Source: an uncultured Lachnoclostridium sp. (GTDB lineage: Bacteria > Bacillota > Clostridia > Lachnospirales > Lachnospiraceae). Taken from it: a stretch of DNA of 61,666 nt. The notes beneath the pieces are model-generated. The model was not told where the DNA came from. It ran no database searches and saw only the letters and a list, made by a program, of their open reading frames with translations. The stretch is taken from contig CAOJBY010000023.1 in the NCBI GenBank assembly GCA_948330435.1, positions 1 to 61,666 on the forward strand. Direction: 5' to 3'. Shown in pieces: positions 48,862 through 56,997 of the stretch (position 1 is its first letter; each line of letters begins with the position of its first letter). The position numbers and the translations under genes were made by a program.

Positions 48862-49941
48862 TTACCAGTCTACAAAAATCCATTCTTCATCCATATCCGC
48901 CACAGTCGAACGTCTCACAACTAATCTGGCTCCCATTTTTACTGCTATTGGTTCCATATTTGCATCGGGATTTTCAATTCTCTGAAACAACATTTGTGCC
49001 GCTTTCATACCTGTGTGAGTTTTCTGAATATGTATGGTGGAAAGAGATGGATCTATGATACTGGACAAAAAAACATCATCATAACCAATTACCTTGATAT
49101 CTTCCGGAACACTTTTTCCATATTCTTTCAAAAGCTTCAAGGCCCCAACCGCCATCTGATCATTGCTGCAGAACACTCCGTCCAAATCTGGCATGTTCTC
49201 CAAAAGCTTTTTCATGGCCAGATACCCACTTTGATGGGAATAATCCCCATACTCGATCTGCCTGCTCCAGTTTGCCAAAAGCTTATTTTTCAAAATACAA
49301 TCTTTATAACCCTGAATACGTTCCTGGGCAACCTGCATCACAGTAGGTCCCGTAATATGAGCAATCTTTCTACAGCCACAGTCCACCAAATGCTGTACCG
49401 CCATTTTGGCATTATTATAACCGTCAAAATAAACGGAGTCGATTCCAATATTAGTCAAATCACGTTCCAGACTTACCAACGGAATCTTCTTAGACTGGCT
49501 TGTGCGATTCAGAATCTCATTAAAATGCCTTTCAATTAAATCCTGATGGACCATTGTTACAAAAAGAACGCCATCTACCCTGCTGGCAAAAAGTTTTTTG
49601 AATAACTCCCTCTCCCGTCTTACAGCGTTCACATCTCCATATACACTCTGGGCATCACAGATAATAAGTTGATACCCTTTTTCCATCACTACGGAATTGA
49701 TTCCTTTCACAATATAGGGATAGAATACTCCGCACATATCCTCTACAATCACACCAATTGTTCCTGATTTATTACTTTTCATGCTTCGGGCAATGGGATC
49801 GACCTCATAGGAAAGTTCCCGTACCGCATCCTCCACGCGTTTAACCAGTTCAGGGCTGACATATTTTGATTGATTTAATACATTGGAAACTGTTGAAATG
49901 GAAACACCAGCTCTCTTCGCCACATCCTTTATTCCACTCAT
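48862..49941 (-). CDS. LacI-family repressor of the sugar ABC operon
   Basis: This 359-residue regulator has an N-terminal helix-turn-helix (IKDVAKRAGVSISTVSNVLNQ) and a PBP1-like sensor domain with GIDSVYFDGYNNA and FCSNDQMAVGALK. It is upstream of and co-oriented with the sugar ABC operon and separated from it by its own terminator. The AAAACGTTTT sites in the promoter of that operon are its most likely targets, since CG-centred palindromes are typical for this family. It resembles the LacI-family protein at 37866 in plan, so the two may sense the same sugar. Confidence 0.9.
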   Translation of the reverse strand: MSGIKDVAKRAGVSISTVSNVLNQSKYVSPELVKRVEDAVRELSYEVDPIARSMKSNKSGTIGVIVEDMCGVFYPYIVKGINSVVMEKGYQLIICDAQSVYGDVNAVRRERELFKKLFASRVDGVLFVTMVHQDLIERHFNEILNRTSQSKKIPLVSLERDLTNIGIDSVYFDGYNNAKMAVQHLVDCGCRKIAHITGPTVMQVAQERIQGYKDCILKNKLLANWSRQIEYGDYSHQSGYLAMKKLLENMPDLDGVFCSNDQMAVGALKLLKEYGKSVPEDIKVIGYDDVFLSSIIDPSLSTIHIQKTHTGMKAAQMLFQRIENPDANMEPIAVKMGARLVVRRSTVADMDEEWIFVDW

Positions 49942-49954
49942 GTCTTCACCTCAT

Positions 49955-49990
49955 ATGCCTTGATAAATGATAAAAATCATTCCAAGGCAT
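49955..49990 (-). promoter_or_regulatory. Inverted repeat directly before the LacI-family gene
   Basis: ATGCCTTG and CAAGGCAT (outer) plus AATGAT and ATCATT (inner) form a two-step palindrome whose 3' arm ends a few bases before the ribosome site. It could be an autoregulatory operator or a leader hairpin that controls translation. Confidence 0.5.
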
Positions 49991-50104
49991 AAAACACTCT
50001 AATCATATCTCCATCCTATCATAGACCACCCGATTTTTCAAGCAAAGCATCCACTTATGATTTTGCACGGAAATGCACGTCTGAACTGTAACAATGCAGG
50101 GGCT

Positions 50105-50149
50105 GGTAACAGAGCAGGCGGGGACCGTCTGCCCCCGCCTGCTCTGTTA
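50105..50149. terminator. Perfect 18-bp GC-rich hairpin after the DUF4349 gene
   Basis: Arms 50105-50122 and 50132-50149 are perfectly complementary with a 9-nt loop. It starts 5 bp after the gene's stop codon. There is no U tract on the minus strand, so the hairpin may act in RNA stability or Rho-linked ending. Confidence 0.6.
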
Positions 50150-50153
50150 CAAA

Positions 50154-51164
50154 TTATACTTCTGTCTTTTCTTCCTCCTGTCCCTTTTTCTTCTTTCTTC
50201 CAAAGAAAGGCTTCTTCCAGATAAGCTTTCTCACCAGCCGTACAAGAACAAGGATAACAACCGCCCACATAAACAGATAGGGCAGGGAGCTGATGAACCA
50301 GATGGCAAAGTTACGGATGCCCTGACCAATATCGTAGAAGTTATCGGACAGGCGGTATTGAATCTCCTGGGCAAAGGTCAGTTTTTCCACCACCGGTGCC
50401 ACCCGTTCTACTTCATGGATGCTGAGATCTACGGTGCTGTAGCTGACCTGGTTGTCAAAGGTCCGAAGGGTGGAACCATAGGACTGGAGTTCATAACGCA
50501 CTTCGGAAAGGCGGCTCTCGATGGCGATGATATCCTCCATGGTTTCCGCTTTCTCCAAAAGCTCCAGAAGACGATCCTGCTCGGTTTCCAGGGCTTTCTT
50601 ATGGCTTTCCACATCCACATACTGGAGGGTAATGTCCTGAACGGATTCATTTTTGTTCGTAACATTGCCAAGTTCACTGACAATGGTTACAAAGCCATCC
50701 AGCTTGTCAGATGGTACTCGAAGCTTCATCCAGGCATAGCGGCTCTCATAAACACTGTAATAGCTGCTGCCGGAAATCTCAGAACTTTCTATGTACCCGC
50801 CCAGTTCATCTACCTTGCTGCGGATGTTCTCCAAAAGGGGATCAAATTCCTTTGTCTCCATGGTCATGGATACGGTTTTAATAAGCTTCTGAGAGGTGGT
50901 TGCTACGCTTTCGATTCCGTCAGTGGAAGCTACGCCTTTTCCCTCCTCCGTCTCCATATATTCCCCTGCCGGTGCCTCTGCAGCCTCCACGTCGTCCATA
51001 GCCGTATCATTATAGTATCCTCCGTCATAGCCGTAGCTTTCCTGTGCCATGGCCGGAGCACTGGCCGCTGTTTCTGCTGATGTGTCATACTTCTTTGCAC
51101 CACAGCCGCTTAAAACCAATATGCCGGCCGTTATTAAAGCAATTCTTCTTATATTCTTTTTCAT
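50154..51164 (-). CDS. DUF4349 domain lipoprotein
   Basis: This 336-residue lipoprotein has a lipobox (VLSGCG), a low-complexity linker, a DUF4349 domain (about 90-270) with a coiled coil (ESHKKALETEQDRLLELLEKAE), and a membrane segment near 290-315 followed by a very basic tail. It would sit across the membrane with its coiled coil outside. The function of the family is unknown. I chose ATG 51164 with GGAGG seven bases upstream. The ATG two codons earlier is too close to that site. It follows an ECF sigma factor and a probable anti-sigma, so it is likely a target or sensor of that stress system. Confidence 0.85.
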   Translation of the reverse strand: MKKNIRRIALITAGILVLSGCGAKKYDTSAETAASAPAMAQESYGYDGGYYNDTAMDDVEAAEAPAGEYMETEEGKGVASTDGIESVATTSQKLIKTVSMTMETKEFDPLLENIRSKVDELGGYIESSEISGSSYYSVYESRYAWMKLRVPSDKLDGFVTIVSELGNVTNKNESVQDITLQYVDVESHKKALETEQDRLLELLEKAETMEDIIAIESRLSEVRYELQSYGSTLRTFDNQVSYSTVDLSIHEVERVAPVVEKLTFAQEIQYRLSDNFYDIGQGIRNFAIWFISSLPYLFMWAVVILVLVRLVRKLIWKKPFFGRKKKKGQEEEKTEV

Positions 51165-51187
51165 ATTCATTCCTCCGATTCCAGTTG

Positions 51188-52126
51188 CTACTCCCAGGTC
51201 TGCTCCAGGGCTTCTTCCAGATCCTCTTCCGGATTCTCAAATCGGAACTTAGAGCAGAGTATCATGCCGTCCAGATAGGTAACTGCACGATACATCTTGG
51301 CATCATAATCCAATTCATAGTTTTCCAGAAAAATCTCCTCATCCTGAGCCATTCCCGGTTCCAGACGAACCATACGGTTGTTCTCCTCTTCGGTCAATTT
51401 CTCCTTAGGCGGTACAAGATACCATGCACCGTCAATCAAAACCTCCAGATCCATAGTGCTGTAATAATAAATGGGATGCTCATCCATATTGCCAATCGTT
51501 ACCTTTATGCTCTTTGCATCTCGTGCTATGACTGGACTGTTAACAAGCGTTTTGACTGTCTCAGTCTTTTCCCAAAGCCGCTGATTATCCGCCAGAGAAA
51601 TCCGGCCACCCATGAATTCCACGCTTTCTGGCCCACTTGTCACTCCGGTTTCTCCCGTATCTCCCGCCGGCGCTTCCTCAGGTTCTTCTGCTCCTGCGGC
51701 CATCTCATCATCCCCCCCGAATTCTGCTTCCTGTGGGGCGGTCGCCGCAGCTTCCTCCGCCGGTGCCTCGCTCGTCTCTGAGGATGCCGCCATATCCGTG
51801 GTACTGCTTTTGGCGTTTCTTGACAACAGCATGGTCCCACCTGCCAGAAGACCACCTACCACCAGTATAACAAGGAGGCTTGCCGCAACTTTATTAAAGC
51901 TATAGACAAATTCATGTCTGGCCAACGTCCTCCGCTCCGGACGGCCCTTGGTCTTTAAAAGCTTCTCCATGTATTCCTGAAATTCTTCGGAAAACGTATG
52001 CATGCGAACAATCTCACACTCCGGGGGAATGAAGCTCAACTGTTCCTCCATACAGGCATCCAGTGCCTCTTTTAAAAGTTCTTCCCTTTCATCCAGGGCT
52101 TTGTCTTTCTTATCGTTTCCCGGCAC
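51188..52126 (-). CDS. Probable membrane anti-sigma factor with extracellular domain
   Basis: This 312-residue protein has a cytosolic N-terminal part (about 85 residues), one membrane segment (about 76-99, VAASLLVILVVGGLLAGGTM), an Ala/Glu-rich linker and an extracellular beta-rich domain (about 175-310) that resembles bacterial Ig-like domains of the kind found in secreted proteins. The start is GTG at 52126, with GGAGG nine bases upstream, overlapping the sigma-factor gene by 17 bp. A gene placed directly after an ECF sigma gene, with a cytosolic N-terminus and one membrane helix, is usually its anti-sigma factor. I did not find a recognisable zinc-binding anti-sigma motif, so this is inference from context. 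Confidence 0.65.
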   Translation of the reverse strand: MPGNDKKDKALDEREELLKEALDACMEEQLSFIPPECEIVRMHTFSEEFQEYMEKLLKTKGRPERRTLARHEFVYSFNKVAASLLVILVVGGLLAGGTMLLSRNAKSSTTDMAASSETSEAPAEEAAATAPQEAEFGGDDEMAAGAEEPEEAPAGDTGETGVTSGPESVEFMGGRISLADNQRLWEKTETVKTLVNSPVIARDAKSIKVTIGNMDEHPIYYYSTMDLEVLIDGAWYLVPPKEKLTEEENNRMVRLEPGMAQDEEIFLENYELDYDAKMYRAVTYLDGMILCSKFRFENPEEDLEEALEQTWE

Positions 52127-52670
52127 GGCCTGCCACCTCCTTTTCCAGCATTTCCTGAAGCTTCTTTCTTGCACGGTAAAATCTCACATTAGCCAGCTTG
52201 GGGGTTATGTCTAAAAGCTCGGCAATCTCCGCATCCGACATCTGATGAAGATACTTATACTCGAATACCACTCGATAAGCTTCATCCAGCTCCAGAATAC
52301 AGGATATCAGGTAATCATAATTTTCTTTTGTAATATACTGGTCCAAAAGATCTGAAGAAGGATCTGCAAGTTCCTGCCCATAATCCTCAGAAGAGCAGGT
52401 TTCTACCCTGTTCTTTCTTAAGATATCAATCGCCTTACTCTTCACAATTGTCATCAAAAACTTCTTCGTCTTTGAACTGTCCACGTTCTCAATTTTATCC
52501 AAATGCCGGGTCAGTGCCAGAAACGCTTCCTGTACTGCATCCTCTGCCAAATGGGCATCTAAAAGAAGCTGATATGCCACATACCAGCAGAACTGCCGAT
52601 ACTGCTCATACACTTCCGTAAACTTGTCTTTTTCCTCCTGGGTGTCCAGCATGGATAAATATAAAAGCAT
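52110..52670 (-). CDS. ECF-type RNA polymerase sigma factor
   Basis: This 186-residue sigma factor contains region 2 (YEQYRQFCWYVAYQLLLDAHLAEDAVQEAF) only in outline and region 4 (LDEAYRVVFEYKYLHQMSDAEIAELL) clearly, the usual ECF layout. It would direct RNA polymerase to a small stress regulon. I chose ATG 52670, with a G-rich site upstream. The longer frame begins with TTG at 52694. The next gene is the probable anti-sigma factor, overlapping by 17 bp, then the DUF4349 lipoprotein. Direct repeats AAAAGAC in the leader may be part of its own promoter. Confidence 0.9.
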   Translation of the reverse strand: MLLYLSMLDTQEEKDKFTEVYEQYRQFCWYVAYQLLLDAHLAEDAVQEAFLALTRHLDKIENVDSSKTKKFLMTIVKSKAIDILRKNRVETCSSEDYGQELADPSSDLLDQYITKENYDYLISCILELDEAYRVVFEYKYLHQMSDAEIAELLDITPKLANVRFYRARKKLQEMLEKEVAGRAGKR

Positions 52671-52820
52671 CTTAAGGGTCCCCCTCCCCTGCAAAATACG
52701 CGTCTTTTGCTTGTCTTTTACATATATAATAACGTACCTGGATTATATTTTACTACAGAAATCATTAAAATTTTTTTAAAAATTCTCTCAACCTATTATA
52801 ATGGAAGAAAGATTTATTTC

Positions 52821-52883
52821 CAAGAAAAAATCACTTTAAAATGATTTTTCTTGCAAAAAAGTCATTTCAAAGTGTTTTTTCTT
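52821..52883 (-). terminator. guaB terminator with two competing hairpins
   Basis: CAAGAAAAAATCA (52821-52833) can pair with TGATTTTTCTTG (52842-52853). Alternatively the stretch 52823-52845 can pair with 52862-52883. Both have T-rich 3' ends on the minus strand. This fills much of the 264-bp gap between guaB and the sigma-factor gene. The rest is AT-rich and holds the sigma gene's promoter region. Confidence 0.6.
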
Positions 52884-52934
52884 ATTTCTATGTTGATTTT
52901 TTATCTGATATACTCCATCGGATGGATTTGTCTC

Positions 52935-54392
52935 CTATAATGCATCCGTACTGTAGTTAGGAGCCTCTTTGGTAATATGAATATCGTGAGGATGGCTTTC
53001 TTTCAGGGATGCGGCGGAGATCTTGATAAACTTCCCGTTCTCCTTCAGCGACTCAATATTTGGTGTTCCGCATAGTCCCATACCGGAACGCAAACCGCCA
53101 AGAAGCTGGAAGACGGTATCCTCTACGGTACCCTTGTAAGCCACACGGCCTTCCACGCCTTCCGGAACCAGTTTCTTAGCCCCCTCCTGGAAGTAACGAT
53201 CCTTGCTTCCGTTCTCCATAGCAGAGATGGAACCCATACCGCGGTAAACCTTGTACTTTCTGCCCTGGAACAGCTCAAACTCGCCGGGGGCCTCGTCACA
53301 GCCCGCAAAGATGCTTCCCATCATGCAGACATTGGCTCCTGCCGCAATAGACTTGGTAATATCACCGGAGTATTTAATACCGCCGTCTGCAATTACCGGA
53401 ATGCCGTATTCCTTTGCCACCTCATAGCAGTCCATAATCGCAGACACCTGGGGAACACCGATTCCTGATACCACACGGGTGGTACAGATAGATCCCGGCC
53501 CGATACCAACCTTTACCGCATCGGCTCCCGCCTCAATCAAATCCCTTGCAGCCTGCCCCGTAGCAATGTTTCCTGCAATCACCGGAAGATCCGGATATGC
53601 TTCTTTAATCATCTTCAGACAGCGGATAACATTTGCCGAATGGCCGTGAGAGGAATCCAGTACAATCACATCCACCTGTACTTTCACAAGAGCCTCTACA
53701 CGCTCCAACACATTGCTGGTAATACCTACACCGGCTCCGCAAAGCAGGCGGCCTTTCTCGTCCTTGGCGGACATGGGATACTTGATCTGTTTCTCGATAT
53801 CCTTGATGGTAATCAGGCCTTTTAGGTTCCCCTCATCATCTACTATCGGAAGCTTTTCTTTTCTTGCCTTTGCCAGAACCTTTTTGGCTTCTTCTAAAGT
53901 AATTCCCTCCTTTGCTGTAATCAGATCCTCGGAGGTCATAGATTCTTTGATTTTCTTAGTGAAATCTGTCTCGAATTTCAAATCTCGATTGGTAATGATT
54001 CCAACCAGCTTTTTGCCCTCGGTAATGGGAACACCGGAAATGCGGAACTTTCCCATCAGCTCATTGGCTTCCGCTAAGGTATGTTCAGGAGAAAGATAGA
54101 ATGGGTCTGTGATCACGCCATTTTCAGAACGTTTTACTTGATCAACCTCTTCGGCCTGTGCCTCAATAGACATATTTTTATGAATAATGCCAATACCACC
54201 CTGCCGTGCCATGGCAATGGCCATGCGGTGCTCCGTAACCGTATCCATGCTGGCACTCATCATCGGAATGTTCAGTCGTACGGTCTTTGTTAAGTTGGTT
54301 GACAAATCAACCTCATTGGGAATCACTTCCGAATAGGACGGCACCAACAGCACATCGTCAAAAGTAATGCTCTCACCAATAATTTTACCCAT
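52935..54392 (-). CDS. guaB: Inosine-5'-monophosphate dehydrogenase
   Basis: This 485-residue enzyme oxidises IMP to XMP with NAD, the committed step to GMP. The catalytic loop GPGSICTTRVV with the active cysteine, the GGIKYSGDITKSIAAGA and the Tyr-Arg-Gly-Met motif (KVYRGMGS) are intact, and two CBS domains (about 95-205) are inserted in the barrel. GAGGAG precedes the ATG. It is a single-gene unit with a strong promoter (54483-54511) and a leader of about 90 nt that contains a small hairpin (54418-54445). Confidence 0.97.
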   Translation of the reverse strand: MGKIIGESITFDDVLLVPSYSEVIPNEVDLSTNLTKTVRLNIPMMSASMDTVTEHRMAIAMARQGGIGIIHKNMSIEAQAEEVDQVKRSENGVITDPFYLSPEHTLAEANELMGKFRISGVPITEGKKLVGIITNRDLKFETDFTKKIKESMTSEDLITAKEGITLEEAKKVLAKARKEKLPIVDDEGNLKGLITIKDIEKQIKYPMSAKDEKGRLLCGAGVGITSNVLERVEALVKVQVDVIVLDSSHGHSANVIRCLKMIKEAYPDLPVIAGNIATGQAARDLIEAGADAVKVGIGPGSICTTRVVSGIGVPQVSAIMDCYEVAKEYGIPVIADGGIKYSGDITKSIAAGANVCMMGSIFAGCDEAPGEFELFQGRKYKVYRGMGSISAMENGSKDRYFQEGAKKLVPEGVEGRVAYKGTVEDTVFQLLGGLRSGMGLCGTPNIESLKENGKFIKISAASLKESHPHDIHITKEAPNYSTDAL

Positions 54393-54417
54393 CTCATTCT
54401 CTCCTCTCGTGTCTATT

Positions 54418-54445
54418 GTAACAGCCCAAAGAACGAATCTGTTAC
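54418..54445 (-). promoter_or_regulatory. Leader hairpin of guaB
   Basis: GTAACAG (54418-54424) pairs with CTGTTAC (54439-54445) in the untranslated leader. No riboswitch that I know matches it. Confidence 0.35.
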
Positions 54446-54482
54446 TGTTTATCAGTTTTCATTTTCTTTATATTAATTTTCT

Positions 54483-54511
54483 ATATTAGCGAAAAGGGAG
54501 GTTAATGTCAA
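54483..54511 (-). promoter_or_regulatory. Sigma-A promoter of guaB
   Basis: On the minus strand, TTGACA (54506-54511) is followed after 17 bp by TAATAT (54483-54488). Confidence 0.8.
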
Positions 54512-54535
54512 TACAATTTCTTACAAAATTCTAAC

Positions 54536-54562
54536 AAAAAAGTGACCCGAAGGCCACTTTTT
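54536..54562 (-). terminator. groES-groEL operon terminator
   Basis: AAAAAGTG and CACTTTTT, extended by GGCC with a TTCG loop, form a compact hairpin followed by T residues on the minus strand, about 50 bp after the groEL stop. Confidence 0.85.
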
Positions 54563-54612
54563 TGACTTGTTCTTATTACACGGACATTTGTCCTTATAGC
54601 ACAGGCTGTTTA

Positions 54613-56235
54613 TTACATCATACCGCCCATTCCGCCGCCTGCAGGCATTGCAGGGGTCTCTTCCTTAATGTTTGCCACACAGCTCTCTGTGGTCAGGAAA
54701 GTAGAAGCTACGCTGGTAGCATTCTGCAGAGCACTTCTGGTAACCTTGGCCGGATCCAGGATGCCTTCCTTTACCATATCCACATAATCCTCACGAAGCA
54801 CGTCAAAGCCTACGCCCGGCTCGCACTCTTTCACCTTGTTGATGATAACCGCACCTTCCAGTCCTGCATTTGCAGTGATATGGAACAGCGGAGATTCCAG
54901 AGCCTTCAGGATAACCTTTACGCCAGTCTTCTCATCGCCCTCAGTAGAGTCAAGCAGCTTTGCAACCTCCTTGGTAGCATGGATATATGCAGAACCGCCG
55001 CCTGCGATAATGCCTTCCTCTACAGCAGCTCTTGTAGCTGCCAGAGCATCCTCCATACGAAGCTTTGCCTCTTTCATCTCAGTCTCGGTTGCAGCACCCA
55101 CACGAATCACTGCCACACCGCCGGCCAGCTTAGCAAGTCTCTCCTGCAGCTTCTCACGGTCAAAGTCAGAGGTCGTCTCCTCAATCTGTGCACGAATCTG
55201 TCCGATTCTCTGATCGATCTCAGCCTTATCTCCGGCACCGTCTGCAATGATGGTATTCTCTTTCTGTACCTTGACGGACTTTGCAGTTCCCAGCATATCC
55301 AGAGTTGCTTCCTTAAGCTCAAGGCCCAATTCCTCAGAAATCACCTGGCCGCCGGTCAGAATTGCGATGTCACGAAGCATCTCTTTTCTTCTGTCGCCAT
55401 ATCCAGGAGCCTTAACACCAACTACGGTAAAGGTACCACGCAGCTTATTCATAACCAGGGTGGTCAGAGCCTCACCCTCAATATCCTCTGCAATAATCAG
55501 AAGCTTGCGGCCAGTCTGCACAATCTGCTCCAGAAGAGGAAGAATCTCCTGAATATTTGCAATCTTCTTGTCAGTAATCAGAATATAAGGATCATCCAGA
55601 ACTGCTTCCATCTTCTCCATATCCGTTGCCATATAAGCAGAAATATATCCACGGTCAAACTGCATACCTTCTACCAGGTCCAGTTCCGTCTTCATGGTCT
55701 TGGATTCCTCAATGGTGATAACACCATCCTTGGAAACCTTCTCCATAGCGTCTGCTACCATATTTCCTACTTCGTCATCTCCGGAAGAAACCGCTGCAAC
55801 TCTTGCAATCTGATGCTTGCCGTTTACCTTGCTGCTCATGCTGGCAATGGCCTCAACAGCAGCGTCAGTTGCTTTCTTCATACCCTTTCTCAAAACAATG
55901 GGATTCGCACCTGCTGCCAGGTTCTTCATGCCCTCATGAATCATAGCCTGTGCCAGTACAGTTGCGGTTGTAGTTCCGTCACCAGCAACATCATTGGTCT
56001 TGGTAGCAACCTCTTTTACAAGCTGAGCACCCATGTTCTCAAATGCGTCCTCAAGTTCGATCTCCTTTGCAATGGTAACACCGTCATTGGTAATCAGGGG
56101 AGCACCATACTGCTTGTCAAGCACTACATTTCTTCCCTTAGGTCCCAATGTAACTCTTACTGTATTCGCCAGCTTATCAACGCCTGCCTCCAGTGCGGTT
56201 CTTGCCTCCACACCGTATTTAATTTCCTTTGCCAT
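54613..56235 (-). CDS. groEL: 60-kDa chaperonin GroEL
   Basis: This 540-residue chaperonin subunit forms the double ring that folds proteins. The N-terminal LGPKGRNVVLDKQYG, the ATP-binding DGTTTATVLAQA and the C-terminal GGM repeats are intact, and the length is normal. GGAGGAGTT precedes the ATG. It follows groES by about 100 bp and ends at a strong terminator. Heat control comes from the CIRCE operator upstream of groES. Confidence 0.98.
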   Translation of the reverse strand: MAKEIKYGVEARTALEAGVDKLANTVRVTLGPKGRNVVLDKQYGAPLITNDGVTIAKEIELEDAFENMGAQLVKEVATKTNDVAGDGTTTATVLAQAMIHEGMKNLAAGANPIVLRKGMKKATDAAVEAIASMSSKVNGKHQIARVAAVSSGDDEVGNMVADAMEKVSKDGVITIEESKTMKTELDLVEGMQFDRGYISAYMATDMEKMEAVLDDPYILITDKKIANIQEILPLLEQIVQTGRKLLIIAEDIEGEALTTLVMNKLRGTFTVVGVKAPGYGDRRKEMLRDIAILTGGQVISEELGLELKEATLDMLGTAKSVKVQKENTIIADGAGDKAEIDQRIGQIRAQIEETTSDFDREKLQERLAKLAGGVAVIRVGAATETEMKEAKLRMEDALAATRAAVEEGIIAGGGSAYIHATKEVAKLLDSTEGDEKTGVKVILKALESPLFHITANAGLEGAVIINKVKECEPGVGFDVLREDYVDMVKEGILDPAKVTRSALQNATSVASTFLTTESCVANIKEETPAMPAGGGMGGMM

Positions 56236-56338
56236 TTTTAACTCCTCCAGTCTTTTTGATCTCTCATAATTATCATGTCAGGGCAAAACCTCTGCCCCAT
56301 AATATCTGCGGGTCTTTCCGCATTTTAAAATATCCTGA

Positions 56339-56623
56339 TTATTCAACAATAGCAAGGATATCATTCTGCTTTACAATGATATACTCCTCATCACCAAGCT
56401 TAACCTCATTGCCTGCATACTTGGAATAGATAACCTTATCGCCTTCCTTCACATGCATGGTCACTTCTTTTCCATCAACCATTCCGCCAGGTCCTACTGC
56501 GATAACTTCCGCCTGCTGTGGCTTCTCCTGAGACTTGCTGGCCAAAATAATTCCAGATGCCGTAGTCTCTTCCGCTTCAAACTGTTTCAGTACAACTCTG
56601 TCACCCAATGGTACTAATTTCAT
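56339..56623 (-). CDS. groES: 10-kDa chaperonin GroES
   Basis: This 94-residue co-chaperonin caps the GroEL ring. MKLVPLGDRVVLKQ and the mobile-loop region (EETTASGIIL) are intact. AAGGAGG precedes the ATG. It is the first gene of the groES-groEL operon, controlled by a sigma-A promoter and a CIRCE element. Confidence 0.98.
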   Translation of the reverse strand: MKLVPLGDRVVLKQFEAEETTASGIILASKSQEKPQQAEVIAVGPGGMVDGKEVTMHVKEGDKVIYSKYAGNEVKLGDEEYIIVKQNDILAIVE

Positions 56624-56663
56624 TTCTATTCCTCCTTAAGCTTTATACTATGCTATTCTATTA

Positions 56664-56690
56664 TTAGCACTCACCAACATCGAGTGCTAA
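56664..56690. promoter_or_regulatory. CIRCE operator (HrcA binding site)
   Basis: TTAGCACTC, a 9-bp spacer and GAGTGCTAA form the exact CIRCE consensus, located between the promoter and the start of groES. HrcA represses the operon here and is inactivated by heat stress. Confidence 0.97.
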
Positions 56691-56702
56691 CTTACGGATA
56701 TT

Positions 56703-56731
56703 ATATTAATGCTTTCATTTTTATTTGTCAA
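56703..56731 (-). promoter_or_regulatory. Sigma-A promoter of groES-groEL
   Basis: On the minus strand, TTGACA (56726-56731) is followed after 17 bp by TAATAT (56703-56708). The CIRCE element lies just downstream. Confidence 0.85.
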
Positions 56732-56774
56732 CACATTTTCAAAAATTTATTCTTTTTTTATATTTTATTTTTGC

Positions 56775-56950
56775 AACGAGCCGGGCAGCAAAAAAGTGTG
56801 AGTTATGAATGGAGTGCTTGCACTCCAGACAGAGCTCATACTTTTTTGACTATGCGGCGACTGCCGCATAGTGAAGAAAACCGCAAGGTTTTCTGAGCCT
56901 GTCCGGCGACTGCCCATAGCAAAAAGCCTGCGGCACACCCGTCCACCCAC
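56775..56950. repeat. Intergenic repeat element made of several adjoining hairpins
   Basis: Four stems follow one another: 56790-56802 with 56835-56847 (enclosing 56811-56817 with 56820-56826), CTATGCGGC/GCCGCATAG (56850-56871), and GAAAACC/GGTTTTC (56876-56893). CGGCGACTGCC followed by CATAG occurs twice (from 56855 and from 56904). Short frames read through it on both strands, but none has a ribosome site. It looks like a dispersed, non-coding repeat. With the groES control region it fills the 374-bp gap. Confidence 0.65.
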
Positions 56951-56951
56951 A

Positions 56952-56987
56952 CAAAAAAGCTGAACAGAAATCATCCCATTCAGCTTT
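56952..56987 (-). terminator. codY terminator
   Basis: AAAGCTGAA (56956-56964) pairs with TTCAGCTTT (56979-56987). On the minus strand TTTTTT follows. Confidence 0.8.
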
Positions 56988-56997
56988 CGTATCTCTT

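Noticed and set aside
48609..49058. 149-codon plus-strand frame in the LacI terminator/operator region
   Set aside because: It runs through the operators and terminator and into the antisense of the LacI-family gene. The translation is a Phe/Leu/Ser-rich artefact of AT-rich DNA.
54562..56241. 559-codon plus-strand frame opposite groEL
   Set aside because: Antisense to groEL over its full length. The translation is rich in Ser, Cys, His and Leu, typical of a shadow frame.
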